Shown: positions 1 through 8,573 of the stretch, piece by piece
Layout: each line of letters starts with the position of its first letter
How positions within the stretch are numbered: the stretch's first letter is position 1
Assembly (NCBI RefSeq): GCF_005405165.1
Contig: NZ_BJDN01000010.1
Coordinates: forward strand, 23,547 to 87,546
Reading direction: 5' to 3'
Origin: Loigolactobacillus binensis
Lineage (GTDB): Bacteria; Bacillota; Bacilli; Lactobacillales; Lactobacillaceae
DNA: 64,000 bases
Notes under the pieces: generated by a model
What the model was told of the DNA's origin: nothing
The model's database searches: none
What the model saw: the letters and a program-made list of their open reading frames with translations, nothing else
Program-made: the position numbers and the translations under genes

Positions 1-1559
1 TGATTGCAGCCAAAGGTAAAGTCACTAAGCGGGCTGCCGACGCGATCAATTCGAATATGAAAACCGGTAAAGTCGAAGTTGAGATCCATGACGTTACTGT
101 TTTAAATAAAGCAAAAACGCCACCATTTTATATCGAAGATAACATTAACGTTTCTGCTGATTTACGAATGAAATATCGGTATTTGGACCTGCGCCGGCCG
201 GAAATGTTGCAAGGCTTATTGATTCGCAATAAGATCACTCAAGCGGCGCATCGTTATTTGGACGAAACCGGCTTTATCGATGTAGAAACACCTGATCTAA
301 CAAAGTCAACGCCGGAAGGAGCGCGTGACTACTTGGTACCATCACGGGTTTATCCAGGTCATTTTTACGCGTTACCGCAGTCACCACAATTGTTTAAGCA
401 ATTATTGATGGGCGCCGGGCTAGATCGTTATTACCAAATCGCACGTTGCTTCCGTGATGAAGACCTGCGTGGTGATCGCCAACCAGAGTTTACCCAGATC
501 GATATGGAAACTAGTTTCCTTAGTGCAGAAGAGATCCAGGAATTAACGGAAGGCTTATTGAAGGCCGTTATGAAGGCTACAAAAGGGATCGAATTAACAA
601 CACCGATTCCACGGATCACTTGGAATGAAGCCATGGCTCGTTTTGGCTCTGATAAGCCGGATATTCGTTTTGGCTTGGAATTAACTGATCTATCTGATTT
701 GATGCAGGAAACTGAGTTTAAGGTCTTCAGTGGCGCTATTGCTGCTGGTGGTCAGGTTAAAGGCATTTGTGTTCCAGGTGCTGCCGACAAGTATTCCCGC
801 AAAGATATTGACAAAATTCAGGATTACGTTAAACGTTTTGGCGCTAAGGGATTAGCTTGGCTAAAGCTAACTGACGATGGTTTTACCGGCCCAATTGCTA
901 AATTCTTTAAGGGCCAAGAAGCTGTTATTAGTAAACGCTTAGGCGCTAAGACCGGTGATTTATTATTATTTGCTGCTGATACGCGTAAGATTGTCGCTGA
1001 TACACTCGGCTATTTGCGTAAATTCTTTGCCAAAGAACTGAATTTGATCGACGAAAGTAAATTTGCCTTTATCTGGGTAGTTGACTGGCCATTATTTGAA
1101 TACGATGAAGGTATCCAACGTTGGACGGCAGCGCACCATCCGTTCACGATGCCTAATGAAGAAGACATCCATTACTTAAATGATGGTGAAGATCCCCATA
1201 AGGCACATGCACAAAGCTACGATATCGTCTTGAATGGCTACGAGCTTGGTGGCGGTTCGATTCGTATCCATGATCGTGATCTCCAAGAAAAGATGTTAAA
1301 AGCTTTAGGCATTTCACCAGAAAAAGCGCAGGAACGGTTTGGTTTCCTACTGGATGCTTTGACTTACGGTTTCCCACCGCATGGCGGCTTAGCTATCGGG
1401 TTAGACCGTTTTGCAATGTTATTAGCAGGTAAGGATAATATTCGGGAAGTGATCGCCTTTCCGAAGAACTCTAAGGCGGGTGATCCTTTGACGGATGCCC
1501 CTAGTAAAGTATCCAATAAACAATTATTAGATCTGGATTTAACGGTTTACGATAAATAA
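1..1559 (+). CDS. aspS: Aspartyl-tRNA synthetase, 5'-truncated by the window edge
   Basis: Class II aminoacyl-tRNA synthetase that charges tRNA-Asp in the cytoplasm. The reading frame is open from base 3 with no start, so the anticodon-binding N-terminal part lies outside the window; the ATG at 57 is internal, because coding sequence of the family precedes it. Visible are the typical bacterial AspRS motif 2 ([14 protein letters not shown]), the bacterial insertion domain with HHPFTMPN, and motif 3 ([13 protein letters not shown]) near the C-terminus. About 519 residues are present, against roughly 590 for the family. It ends just before a strong bidirectional terminator. In lactobacilli hisS usually lies upstream; that is not seen here. 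Confidence 0.97.
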   Translation, partial: IAAKGKVTKRAADAINSNMKTGKVEVEIHDVTVLNKAKTPPFYIEDNINVSADLRMKYRYLDLRRPEMLQGLLIRNKITQAAHRYLDETGFIDVETPDLTKSTPEGARDYLVPSRVYPGHFYALPQSPQLFKQLLMGAGLDRYYQIARCFRDEDLRGDRQPEFTQIDMETSFLSAEEIQELTEGLLKAVMKATKGIELTTPIPRITWNEAMARFGSDKPDIRFGLELTDLSDLMQETEFKVFSGAIAAGGQVKGICVPGAADKYSRKDIDKIQDYVKRFGAKGLAWLKLTDDGFTGPIAKFFKGQEAVISKRLGAKTGDLLLFAADTRKIVADTLGYLRKFFAKELNLIDESKFAFIWVVDWPLFEYDEGIQRWTAAHHPFTMPNEEDIHYLNDGEDPHKAHAQSYDIVLNGYELGGGSIRIHDRDLQEKMLKALGISPEKAQERFGFLLDALTYGFPPHGGLAIGLDRFAMLLAGKDNIREVIAFPKNSKAGDPLTDAPSKVSNKQLLDLDLTVYDK

Positions 1560-1570
1560 GTGCCATAAAA

Positions 1571-1606
1571 AATGACCACTGGAATTAATTCCAGTGGTCA
1601 TTTTGT
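1571..1606. terminator. Bidirectional intrinsic terminator between aspS and the 72-aa gene
   Basis: Perfect 12-bp stem (AATGACCACTGG at 1571-1582 with its complement 1591-1602) and an 8-base loop, flanked by A-run on the left and TTTTG on the right. It serves aspS on the plus strand and the convergent small gene on the minus strand. Confidence 0.9.
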
Positions 1607-1616
1607 TCGTACTAAA

Positions 1617-1835
1617 TTATTTTTTTAGATTAGCTTCAATGAACTGCTTGATTTCGTCCTCACTTTTATCGCTGGTGTACGGCTTAACGTCAACAACGGT
1701 CTTATCGGTGTTGTGATTATTCTTTTCCATGAAATAATCCCAGATTGCATCGCGGACGACCGTATTGCTATCGCTCCAGTCAAATGCCTCGCTCATTTTT
1801 TCGTTAAGAATATGTGCTTCTGTGACTTCTGCCAT
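1617..1835 (-). CDS. Small hypothetical protein, 72 aa
   Basis: I do not recognise this protein. It is an acidic, soluble, 72-residue product with no signal peptide or membrane segment; the middle contains a WDYF motif and the C-terminus is helical and lysine-rich. It is judged real because an AGGAGG ribosome binding site sits 9-10 bases before the ATG, a minus-strand promoter is visible upstream (TTGCCC at 1911-1916, TATACT at 1887-1892, 18-base spacer), and it shares a terminator with aspS. Monocistronic. No function can be inferred from context. Confidence 0.75.
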   Translation of the reverse strand: MAEVTEAHILNEKMSEAFDWSDSNTVVRDAIWDYFMEKNNHNTDKTVVDVKPYTSDKSEDEIKQFIEANLKK

Positions 1836-1970
1836 AATATCTACCTCCTAGATTTAGTTACGGACTAATACCTTAGTTCACTTTCTAGTATAGCGCTTTT
1901 TGAAAATAGTGGGCAAGTTATTGACGTTGAAAATTAGATTTGTCAGCGGCAGTGCGAACTAAAATTGATA

Positions 1971-1979
1971 TGGTATAAT
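1971..1979 (+). promoter_or_regulatory. Extended -10 promoter of the YitT-family gene
   Basis: TGGTATAAT at 1971-1979 is a perfect extended -10 element; no good -35 hexamer lies 17 bases upstream. The predicted transcript start is near 1986, giving a leader of about 60 bases before the ATG at 2045. Confidence 0.6.
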
Positions 1980-2044
1980 GCATGAAGTAGTGCCAAGTAG
2001 ATGGGGTTCAGTGAACAAAATTAAAAGAGGTTAGATAAAGAAAA

Positions 2045-2920
2045 ATGGATGATTTACAGCGCGTGATGCGGCGTCATCAATATACCGCTAAAGTTTCAAC
2101 GGCTTTTTTATATTCAATTTGCGTTTCGATCGCAATGAACTTTTTCTGGCAACCGGGAAATATTTACGCGTCAGGGATCACTGGTTTTGCACAGCTATTG
2201 TCGACTTTAAGTGGGCGTTTTTTTTCAGTTAGCATCTCGATCCCTGTTTTGTTATTCTTACTTAATTTGCCATTATTCGTTTTAGCGTGGCGCCAGATCA
2301 GTCACCGCTTTACGATCTTTACCTTCATCGCGGTTGTTTTTTCCAGTGTAATGATGAAGCTGATCCCGATTACGCAAATCACGTTTGATCCCATTATTTG
2401 TGCGATTTTTGGTGGGGTAGTCAATGGTTTTGGGACGGGTTTGGCCTTGAAAAATGGTATCTCAACTGGCGGACTCGATATTATCGGTTTGGTGATCGGT
2501 AAAAAAACCGGGAAAAGTATTGGCACCATCAATATCAGCTTTAATGCCTTTATCATTGTGGCGGCCGGTTTTGTTTTTGGTTGGCCGTACGCGTTTTATA
2601 GTGCGTTGAGTATTTTTGTCAATGGGAAAGTTATGGATATGGTTTATACTCGGCAGCAAAAAATGCAGGTCATGATCGTCACTGATAAACCACGTAAAGT
2701 GATCGATCATATTCAAAATCGAATGCGTCGGGGAATCACCATTGTGCATGATGCTGAAGGGGCTTATCAACACGATGAAAAAACAATTTTGTTTACTGTG
2801 ATCTCACGTTATGAGATGCATGACCTCCAAGTCGCAATGCGTGATTCTGATCCTAAAGCCTTTGTTAGTATTTCGGATACCGTTAAAATTCTCGGTCATT
2901 TTTATGAGCCGATGATTTAA
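2045..2920 (+). CDS. YitT-family membrane protein (DUF161 + DUF2179)
   Basis: Integral membrane protein of unknown transport role. Five or six hydrophobic segments occupy about residues 20-195 (YitT/DUF161 repeats, including the glycine-rich NGISTGGLDIIG stretch), followed by a soluble C-terminal DUF2179 domain ending in the family hallmark KAFVSISD. Length 291 aa fits the family. The start ATG has a rather distant AGAGG (14 bases). It is monocistronic, with its own promoter and terminator. A second paralog lies at 52844-53713. The substrate of the family is not known to me; no function is asserted beyond membership. Confidence 0.9.
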   Translation: MDDLQRVMRRHQYTAKVSTAFLYSICVSIAMNFFWQPGNIYASGITGFAQLLSTLSGRFFSVSISIPVLLFLLNLPLFVLAWRQISHRFTIFTFIAVVFSSVMMKLIPITQITFDPIICAIFGGVVNGFGTGLALKNGISTGGLDIIGLVIGKKTGKSIGTINISFNAFIIVAAGFVFGWPYAFYSALSIFVNGKVMDMVYTRQQKMQVMIVTDKPRKVIDHIQNRMRRGITIVHDAEGAYQHDEKTILFTVISRYEMHDLQVAMRDSDPKAFVSISDTVKILGHFYEPMI

Positions 2921-2935
2921 ATAAATAATCGTTGA

Positions 2936-2968
2936 ATTACCTCGTCGTGAAGGCGGGGTAATTTTTTT
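2936..2968 (+). terminator. Intrinsic terminator after the YitT gene
   Basis: 9-bp stem (ATTACCTCG at 2936-2944 with CGGGGTAAT at 2954-2962, one G-U) followed by a seven-T run. Confidence 0.85.
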
Positions 2969-3010
2969 GGCGCGGCTATGTGAAATAAGTAGCTAACTAT
3001 AAAATAAGTG

Positions 3011-3062
3011 TTTTCAGCAAGCAGTTATCTATGCTATAATTTCTTTTATGTAAGCGGTACCA
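3011..3062 (+). promoter_or_regulatory. glpF promoter with CcpA operator (cre) at the start site
   Basis: TGCTATAAT at 3032-3040 is a perfect extended -10; TTTTCA at 3011-3016 is a possible -35 (18-base spacer). A cre box, TGTAAGCGGTACCA at 3049-3062, matches the CcpA consensus TGNAANCGNTNNCA at every fixed position and begins two or three bases after the expected start of transcription. By known CcpA behaviour an operator here represses the gene when glucose is plentiful. Confidence 0.75.
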
Positions 3063-3227
3063 ATACAAAATAACAATCACAATAATTTAGCGATCTACCA
3101 GCACAACAGGCTGCTTAAACCTTTGATCGCGTGTAGCTGGTACGATTTTTGTTGTGAATACCGTTTACCGTACCACCACATATTATAAATTGGGGACATT
3201 TTACGAAATGTGCCGCATACCTAGGAG
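3050..3227 (+). promoter_or_regulatory. Long structured leader of glpF
   Basis: About 185 untranslated bases separate the predicted start site from the gene; with the YitT terminator this is the content of the gene-free stretch 2921-3233. GTAAGCGGTA (3050-3059) is nearly the reverse complement of TACCGTTTAC (3158-3167); inside, CTACCAGC around 3095-3102 faces GCTGGTAC around 3136-3143. Alternatively, GCGATC (3090-3095) pairs with GATCGC (3125-3130). The two inner pairings compete. No known riboswitch class is recognised. Confidence 0.4.
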
Positions 3228-3233
3228 GACATT

Positions 3234-3965
3234 ATGGACCATAGTTTGATGACGCGGACGATTGCCGAGTTTATTGGTACGGCCTTATTGGTGATTCTTG
3301 GTAATGGCTCGGTGGCTAATGTTGAATTGAAAGGAACAAAAGGTTATCACGGCGGCTGGGTTTTGATTGGCCTTGGCTACGGTGCTGGGGTTATGATTCC
3401 AGCAATGATGTTTGGCTCGGTGTCAGGAAATCACATTAATCCTGCCTTCACCTTAGGCCTGGCCGCCAGCGGTTTATTTCCTTGGAATGAAGTGATCCCG
3501 TATTTGATTGCTCAAATGCTCGGGGCCATTTTTGGCCAGTTAATCGTTATCTGGTGTTATAAACCATTTTATGACAAAACAACAGAAGACGAAGCGATTT
3601 TAGGTACTTTTTCCACGATCGACGCTATTCACTCTAACAAGAATGGTTTTATCAATGAATTTGTTGGTACTTTTATTCTCGTTTTTGGGGCTTTAGGTAT
3701 TACTCACGGTATTTTCTTCAAAGACAATATTTATTTGGCTAATTTCACCTTAGGCTTTCTGGTGATGACTTTGGTCGTTTCATTAGGTGGTGCTACGGGG
3801 CCAGCGTTAAATCCAGCCCGTGATTTAGGGCCGCGCTTAGTTCACGCGTTATACCCGCTAAAACATAAGGGGAGTTCGCAGTGGAACTATAGCTGGGTGC
3901 CAGTTATTGCACCTTTATTTGCTGGTTTAGTGGCAGTTGCCTTGTTTAAAGCTATTTTTATGTGA
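3234..3965 (+). CDS. glpF: Aquaglyceroporin / glycerol uptake facilitator
   Basis: Membrane channel of the MIP family that lets glycerol and other small neutral solutes cross the cytoplasmic membrane; some lactobacillar relatives also pass lactic acid. Six transmembrane segments with two re-entrant NPA loops are visible, NPA at residues 69-71 and 193-195. The second is NPARD, and the Asp after the Arg marks glycerol facilitators rather than water-only channels. Length 243 aa is usual. The start ATG has AGGAGG six bases upstream. It is monocistronic behind a CcpA-type operator and a long leader, which fits an alternative-carbon role. No glpK or glpO is adjacent, so the substrate remains open. 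Confidence 0.9.
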   Translation: MDHSLMTRTIAEFIGTALLVILGNGSVANVELKGTKGYHGGWVLIGLGYGAGVMIPAMMFGSVSGNHINPAFTLGLAASGLFPWNEVIPYLIAQMLGAIFGQLIVIWCYKPFYDKTTEDEAILGTFSTIDAIHSNKNGFINEFVGTFILVFGALGITHGIFFKDNIYLANFTLGFLVMTLVVSLGGATGPALNPARDLGPRLVHALYPLKHKGSSQWNYSWVPVIAPLFAGLVAVALFKAIFM

Positions 3966-4001
3966 TTTATATTATCCAATAAAAGGTTAAGCAGCCGTAA
4001 C

Positions 4002-4037
4002 AAAAAAGCAGAATCCTGATCGGGATTCTGCTTTTTA
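4002..4037. terminator. Bidirectional terminator between glpF and brnQ
   Basis: Perfect 14-bp stem (AAAAAGCAGAATCC, 4003-4016, with 4023-4036) and a 6-base loop. It has A and T runs on both sides and overlaps the brnQ stop codon. Confidence 0.92.
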
Positions 4038-5402
4038 AATTTGTTGGGTGGGTGTTTTTGGTGGTAAGAAATGTGCTAAAAGTAAGCCTAGCACTAAACC
4101 ACTTAACGCTGGAATTAACCAACCCATACCAAACTTGAAAAAAGGTAGGTAGTTAGTGGCCAAGTTAACGATTGTTTTAGCCATAGTCGTTTGAGCGATT
4201 GCTGCTGGTGCTGCGTGAACGCCGTCAGCAATCGCCGCAATCAAGGTAAAAAGAGTGGTGGTCACATAAACGATTTGGCGGTGCTTAAACAAGGCGCTGC
4301 CAATACCTAGCAACATTAACGTGATCGCCAATGGATAAATGAACATTAAAATTGGCGTGGAATAAGCAATGATCGCCGTTAAACCAACGTTAGCAAAAAG
4401 CGCCGGTAAAATACTGGCCCCAGTAATATACCAAAGATAATGGCCCTGAGGAAATAAGTCTTGAAACGTTTCGCCAAAAGCTGATACTAGGCCAATTGCG
4501 GTTTTAATACAGGCGAGGATAACTAACAAAGCTAATAAAAAGCTACCAAAGTCACCAAAATAATAATGAGCGATCGCGGCTAAAGCAATTCCACCATTAG
4601 CTGCTGGTTTAAATTGACCAAGACTCATAGTTCCCATCAGGGCTAATAATGTGTAAATAACCCCCATTAAAATAAGACTGATCAGGCCAGATTTCATGGT
4701 ATCCAGTGCAATCGTAGTGGGTTTGGTCACGCCCAACTTGCGAATTGTATCCGTGACGATCACACCAAAAGCAAGTGCAGCTAAGGCATCCATGGTGTTA
4801 TAGCCTTCAGTAAAACCGACTAAAAAGGGCTGTTGCTGATAGGCGTGAGTGACCGTCGCGTGATCAATACCACCCATTGGTCGAGTTAACGCGGTGATCA
4901 GTAATAGCCCCAGAATGATCAAAAAAGCCGGGGTCAAATATTTACCGACAACAGCGATCAATTGTGATGGCCGGCGGGCAAACCACCAAGTAATAGCGAA
5001 GAAAATAATTGAAAAAATAAGTAGAGCGCCAGTCTGTTGGCCGGCTTTTAAGAAGGGAATGATCCCAATTTGAAAAGAAGTGGTGGCTAAACGTGGTAAC
5101 GCAAAAAAAGGGCCGATGGTCAAATACAATAAGATCGTAAATAGATAGGCATAAGGGCGACCGACCCGCTTAGCTAATTCAAAAACCCCTTTGCTCTGGG
5201 ACATACCAATGGCAATTACCCCTAATAGAGGTAACCCGATACCAGTGACTAAAAAGCCTAAATTGGCTTGGCCAATGTTTTGCCCGCTATTTTGACCAAG
5301 GAAAACGGGGAAAATTAAATTACCAGCCCCAAAAAATAAACCAAAGAGCATAGAACCAATATAGAGATATTCGCGCTTAGTCAAACGATGTTGCTGCACC
5401 AA
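4035..5402 (-). CDS. brnQ: Branched-chain amino acid carrier BrnQ
   Basis: Secondary transporter of the LIVCS family that imports leucine, isoleucine and valine with a cation. The 455-residue protein consists of about twelve hydrophobic segments, opening with the family's GSMLFGLFFGAGNLIFP stretch near residues 16-32. The start is a TTG at 5402, seven bases after GGAGG; the following GTG codon is a second possibility. Monocistronic and divergent from nfo. Lactobacilli are usually auxotrophic for these amino acids, so uptake would be nutritional. No clear CodY or T-box element is visible in the 110-base divergent region. Confidence 0.95.
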   Translation of the reverse strand: MVQQHRLTKREYLYIGSMLFGLFFGAGNLIFPVFLGQNSGQNIGQANLGFLVTGIGLPLLGVIAIGMSQSKGVFELAKRVGRPYAYLFTILLYLTIGPFFALPRLATTSFQIGIIPFLKAGQQTGALLIFSIIFFAITWWFARRPSQLIAVVGKYLTPAFLIILGLLLITALTRPMGGIDHATVTHAYQQQPFLVGFTEGYNTMDALAALAFGVIVTDTIRKLGVTKPTTIALDTMKSGLISLILMGVIYTLLALMGTMSLGQFKPAANGGIALAAIAHYYFGDFGSFLLALLVILACIKTAIGLVSAFGETFQDLFPQGHYLWYITGASILPALFANVGLTAIIAYSTPILMFIYPLAITLMLLGIGSALFKHRQIVYVTTTLFTLIAAIADGVHAAPAAIAQTTMAKTIVNLATNYLPFFKFGMGWLIPALSGLVLGLLLAHFLPPKTPTQQI

Positions 5403-5512
5403 ATTATTTCCTCCTCAATTGCATTTGTACTGCTGATTATGCTTAAATAAAAACTAGATTGACCTTATTAGATTACCTAATTTTTGAATAAAAGTAAAAG
5501 GATGCGGTAGTA

Positions 5513-6430
5513 ATGTTATTAATTGGTTCTCATGTGGCTATGCGCGGTAAAGAAATGCTGTTGGGCTCGGCTAAGGAGGCAGCAAGTTATCAGGCGACCA
5601 CGTTTAGTATTTATACTGGAGCACCGCAAAATACACGGCGTAAGCCAATAGCTGAGTTAAATATTGCTGCAGGTCAGGCTTATATGCAAACCCATGGCTT
5701 ACAAAGTCTTGTGATCCATGCACCGTATATTATTAATTTGGCTAATACGATCAAATTAGATCATTTTGCCTTTGCAGTGCAATTCTTACAAGCAGAGGTT
5801 GCACGGGCCGAAGCGTTAGGTGCTAAGCAAATCGTCCTTCATCCTGGTGCACATGTAGGTGCCGGTGCGGCCGCCGGGATCGCTAATATTATTAAAGGCC
5901 TAAACGAGGTATTGCAGCCTGACCAAACGGTGCAGATCGCATTGGAAACTATGGCTGGTAAGGGGACCGAAGTTGGTCGCCGCTTTGAAGAACTTGCCCA
6001 GATCATTGCAGGGGTCACGTTGAACGAAAAATTAAGTGTTTGTTTTGATACTTGTCATACTAATGATGCTGGCTACAATATAAAAGATGATTTAAGCGGT
6101 GTACTCACCGAATTTGATCAAGTGATCGGTCTTGAGCGCTTACAGGTTGTTCACTTAAATGATTCTAAAAATCCGCAGGGTAGCCATAAAGACCGCCATG
6201 AAAATTTAGGTTTAGGTACAATTGGTTTTTCAACGCTAAACGCTGTTGCCCACTTACCTGAGCTAGCCCGCATCCCTAAAATCATGGAAACGCCTTGGGT
6301 CAAAACAACAACTGGGACAAGTTATGCACCCTATGGTTATGAGATCGCTATGCTAAAGCAACAGCAAATGAAGCCTGATCTAATAGAAGCAATTACCAGT
6401 CAACGGCCATTTGACCAAAATGTTGGTTAA
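5513..6430 (+). CDS. nfo: Endonuclease IV (AP endonuclease)
   Basis: Base-excision repair enzyme that cuts DNA 5' of abasic sites. It is a TIM-barrel trinuclear zinc enzyme. Visible family motifs are the N-terminal IGSHV, IHAPY (about 63-67), the Glu of [11 protein letters not shown], the metal-binding [12 protein letters not shown], and [20 protein letters not shown]. Length 305 aa is slightly longer than typical (about 280-300). The ATG at 5513 has AAAGGATG about ten bases upstream. Monocistronic, ending in its own terminator. Confidence 0.96.
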   Translation: MLLIGSHVAMRGKEMLLGSAKEAASYQATTFSIYTGAPQNTRRKPIAELNIAAGQAYMQTHGLQSLVIHAPYIINLANTIKLDHFAFAVQFLQAEVARAEALGAKQIVLHPGAHVGAGAAAGIANIIKGLNEVLQPDQTVQIALETMAGKGTEVGRRFEELAQIIAGVTLNEKLSVCFDTCHTNDAGYNIKDDLSGVLTEFDQVIGLERLQVVHLNDSKNPQGSHKDRHENLGLGTIGFSTLNAVAHLPELARIPKIMETPWVKTTTGTSYAPYGYEIAMLKQQQMKPDLIEAITSQRPFDQNVG

Positions 6431-6434
6431 ATTA

Positions 6435-6482
6435 AAACGTACTGCTACTAAAAAATGAATTAATTTAGTAGTAGTACGTTTC
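6435..6482 (+). terminator. Terminator after nfo
   Basis: 15-bp stem with one G-U pair (6436-6450 with 6466-6480), 15-base loop; the following T run is short (TTTC), so termination may be incomplete. Confidence 0.7.
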
Positions 6483-6587
6483 TTAAGTTAACTACGTTGG
6501 GAGTTGTGCTGATCCTAACAACTGACTGAAAGATAAATACTTGCCCAACTTAATTTCATTGTTTTCACGTAAGCGCAATTGCTTTTA

Positions 6588-7421
6588 TTAAAGATTTTTA
6601 TTGCCGTAATGATCTAAGCCCATATGCTCCAGGATCAAAGTAGCAGTTTCTTCAATTGAACGGTGCGCAGTGTTGATCACATAGCAACCGATTTTATCGT
6701 AAAGCTGCTTAGCAAAGTCTAATTCGGCCGTAATTTGGTTCATGTCAGAGTAGGCTGTATCCGGATTAAGTCCGTAGGCAAGCATGCGCTCACGGCGGAA
6801 ATTATTTAAAACCGCAACGTCAGTGGTTAAACCAATAATTTTTTTGGGATCGACTTGCCAAATTTGTTCGGGAATATGGGCAGAAGGAACTAGCGGCAAA
6901 TTGGCAACTTTTAAATTACGGTTGGCTAGAAAAAGTGATAATGGCGTTTTCGAGGTTCGGGAAACACCTAGTAAAACAATATCGGCTTCAAGAAAACCTT
7001 TGGGATCCTTACCGTCATCGTACATAACGGCAAATTCCATGGCGGAGATCCGATCAAAGTAACGATCATTTAGGCGATGGATCGCGCCAGCTTCACCATG
7101 GGGCATTTCTCCGGAACGGCGGCTGATCTCTTGCATGATCGGACTCAGGAGATCGTAGCAAGTCAATTTTTGTTCAGCCGCAAAGTCGTTGACTCGTTTG
7201 GCTAGATCACCAGTGACCAAGGTCTGGATAATAATTGGCCGTTCGGTAACGGCCTGTTTAAGGACACTGTCTAAGCGACTATGGGAGTTTGTAAAGGGAA
7301 AGCGGTAATAGATTGGATCAACGGTTGTAAACTGGGCTAAGGCAGCACGGGCCATATTTAAGGCTGTTTCGCCAACGGAATCAGAAATAATAAAAAATTT
7401 GATCTCAATTTTACTCGGCAT
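6588..7421 (-). CDS. yqfL: PPDK/PEP-synthase regulatory kinase-phosphorylase (DUF299)
   Basis: Bifunctional regulator that inactivates and reactivates pyruvate, phosphate dikinase or PEP synthase by ADP-dependent phosphorylation and phosphate-dependent removal. The family signature is clear: FFIISDSVGETALNMARAAL at the N-terminus, the P-loop-like GVSRTSKTPLS near the middle, and the conserved C-terminal INTAHRSIEE. The start is the ATG at 7421 (277 aa), nine bases after AAAGGAG, rather than the longer in-frame start at 7487 with no ribosome binding site. In Bacillus the gene lies beside glyS/dnaG; here it is 8 kb away. No ppdK is in the window, so the target is not visible. Confidence 0.92.
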   Translation of the reverse strand: MPSKIEIKFFIISDSVGETALNMARAALAQFTTVDPIYYRFPFTNSHSRLDSVLKQAVTERPIIIQTLVTGDLAKRVNDFAAEQKLTCYDLLSPIMQEISRRSGEMPHGEAGAIHRLNDRYFDRISAMEFAVMYDDGKDPKGFLEADIVLLGVSRTSKTPLSLFLANRNLKVANLPLVPSAHIPEQIWQVDPKKIIGLTTDVAVLNNFRRERMLAYGLNPDTAYSDMNQITAELDFAKQLYDKIGCYVINTAHRSIEETATLILEHMGLDHYGNKNL

Positions 7422-7584
7422 GTGACGTTGCTCCTTTATAGTAAGATGATTTAGGGTGAGTAGCCGTTGCAGATGCGGTGGACTCACGTTTCTGTAATTG
7501 TTTTCATAATAGCATAAAATACAAGCCGATTAGTATCAAATTAAAAAAGCAAGCAAATATTATCGTTTGCATGCCGCTTTCTTA

Positions 7585-7613
7585 TTGACGGGGCGGCAAC
7601 CGTTGGTTATAAT
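7585..7613 (+). promoter_or_regulatory. Promoter of rpsU-yqeY
   Basis: TTGACG (7585-7590) and TATAAT (7608-7613) with an ideal 17-base spacer. The predicted start near 7620 leaves a leader of about 70 bases before rpsU. Confidence 0.85.
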
Positions 7614-7689
7614 AAAAAACGAATCGAATTTTATGAGAGCAATCTTGCAAAACGGTTCCATTTTTGAGCTCGGAGGGAGGGATATCATA

Positions 7690-7866
7690 ATGGCAAAGAC
7701 AGTCGTTCGTAAAAACGAATCTCTTGATGATGCTCTTCGGCGCTTCAGACGCACTGTGTCCAGAAATGGTACATTGCAAGAATACCGTAAACGTGAATTC
7801 TACGAAAAGCCTAGTGTTAAACGTAAATTAAAATCAGAAGCAGCAAGAAAACGTAAAAAGTTCTAG
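7690..7866 (+). CDS. rpsU: 30S ribosomal protein S21
   Basis: Small basic protein of the 30S subunit that contacts the 16S rRNA 3' end during initiation. The 58-residue product starts [10 protein letters not shown] and has the family's double-arginine RRFRR and a very basic C-terminal tail ([11 protein letters not shown]). The ATG at 7690 follows GGAGGGAGGG; the longer in-frame upstream ATG at 7567 lies inside the promoter region and is rejected. It is followed after 29 bases by yqeY, the order also seen in Bacillus. Confidence 0.98.
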   Translation: MAKTVVRKNESLDDALRRFRRTVSRNGTLQEYRKREFYEKPSVKRKLKSEAARKRKKF

Positions 7867-7895
7867 TTTACTTGCCTACTAAGGGATGAGTATCC

Positions 7896-8342
7896 ATGAG
7901 TCTGATCGCGACGTTAAATGCTGACTTGAAGACCGCAATGAAAGCACGCGACAAAGCTACATTAGCTGTTGTGCGGATGTTGAAGGCCGCCGTTACGAAT
8001 GAACAAATCAAGCTTGGTCACGAACTTAATGAACAAGAAGAGCTAGCGGTACTTGCCACTGAACTGAAGCAACGTAAAGAGTCGCTAGTTGAATTTTCTA
8101 AGGCGGGGCGTGAAGATTTAGTCACACCGCTAAAGACGGAAATTAAGCTAGTCGAACATTATTTGCCGCAACAGCTGACTGAAGCTGAAGTTAGTGACCT
8201 AGTCACAACTACTGTTGCCAAACTTAATGCCACGTCGACTAAAGATTTCGGTAAGGTTATGCAAACGCTAATGCCTCAAGTTAAGGGCAGAGCGGATGGT
8301 GCCTTAGTCAATCGCTTAGTCAAAGCAGCTTTAACTAAATAG
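7896..8342 (+). CDS. yqeY: GatB/YqeY-domain protein
   Basis: 148-residue protein made of the YqeY domain, which is related to the tRNA-binding tail of GatB, the amidotransferase subunit. Its own role is not established. An N-terminal helical bundle rich in K/E (residues 1-90) precedes a small helical domain ending VKGRADGALVNRLVKAAL, typical of the family. It is cotranscribed with rpsU and followed by a terminator. A weak AGGGATGAG precedes the ATG. Confidence 0.93.
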   Translation: MSLIATLNADLKTAMKARDKATLAVVRMLKAAVTNEQIKLGHELNEQEELAVLATELKQRKESLVEFSKAGREDLVTPLKTEIKLVEHYLPQQLTEAEVSDLVTTTVAKLNATSTKDFGKVMQTLMPQVKGRADGALVNRLVKAALTK

Positions 8343-8348
8343 TCAGTA

Positions 8349-8380
8349 AAATAGCCGCGCAGCTGCGTGGCTATTTTTTT
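8349..8380 (+). terminator. Terminator after yqeY
   Basis: GC-rich hairpin AATAGCC-G-CGCA with the matching right arm (8349-8374) followed by seven T residues. Confidence 0.9.
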
Positions 8381-8573
8381 GGCGCTAAAATTGACTGGTG
8401 ACTTGCGGATGCTTTTTAGGCTGGGTTGTGCTATCATTTTTAATGATAATCAAGTCGTGAAATTTAGTGGGTTGACCCGCTAAGTTTACTTGAAAATGTG
8501 AGGTCAAAGCGAATTTGACTCACGTCATTAATGATGGCATACAGTAAAAATTCTATGGAGAAGGAGCACGCTT

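Noticed and set aside
5403..5512. CodY box before brnQ
   Set aside because: The AT-rich stretch near 5478-5494 matches the 15-base consensus poorly.
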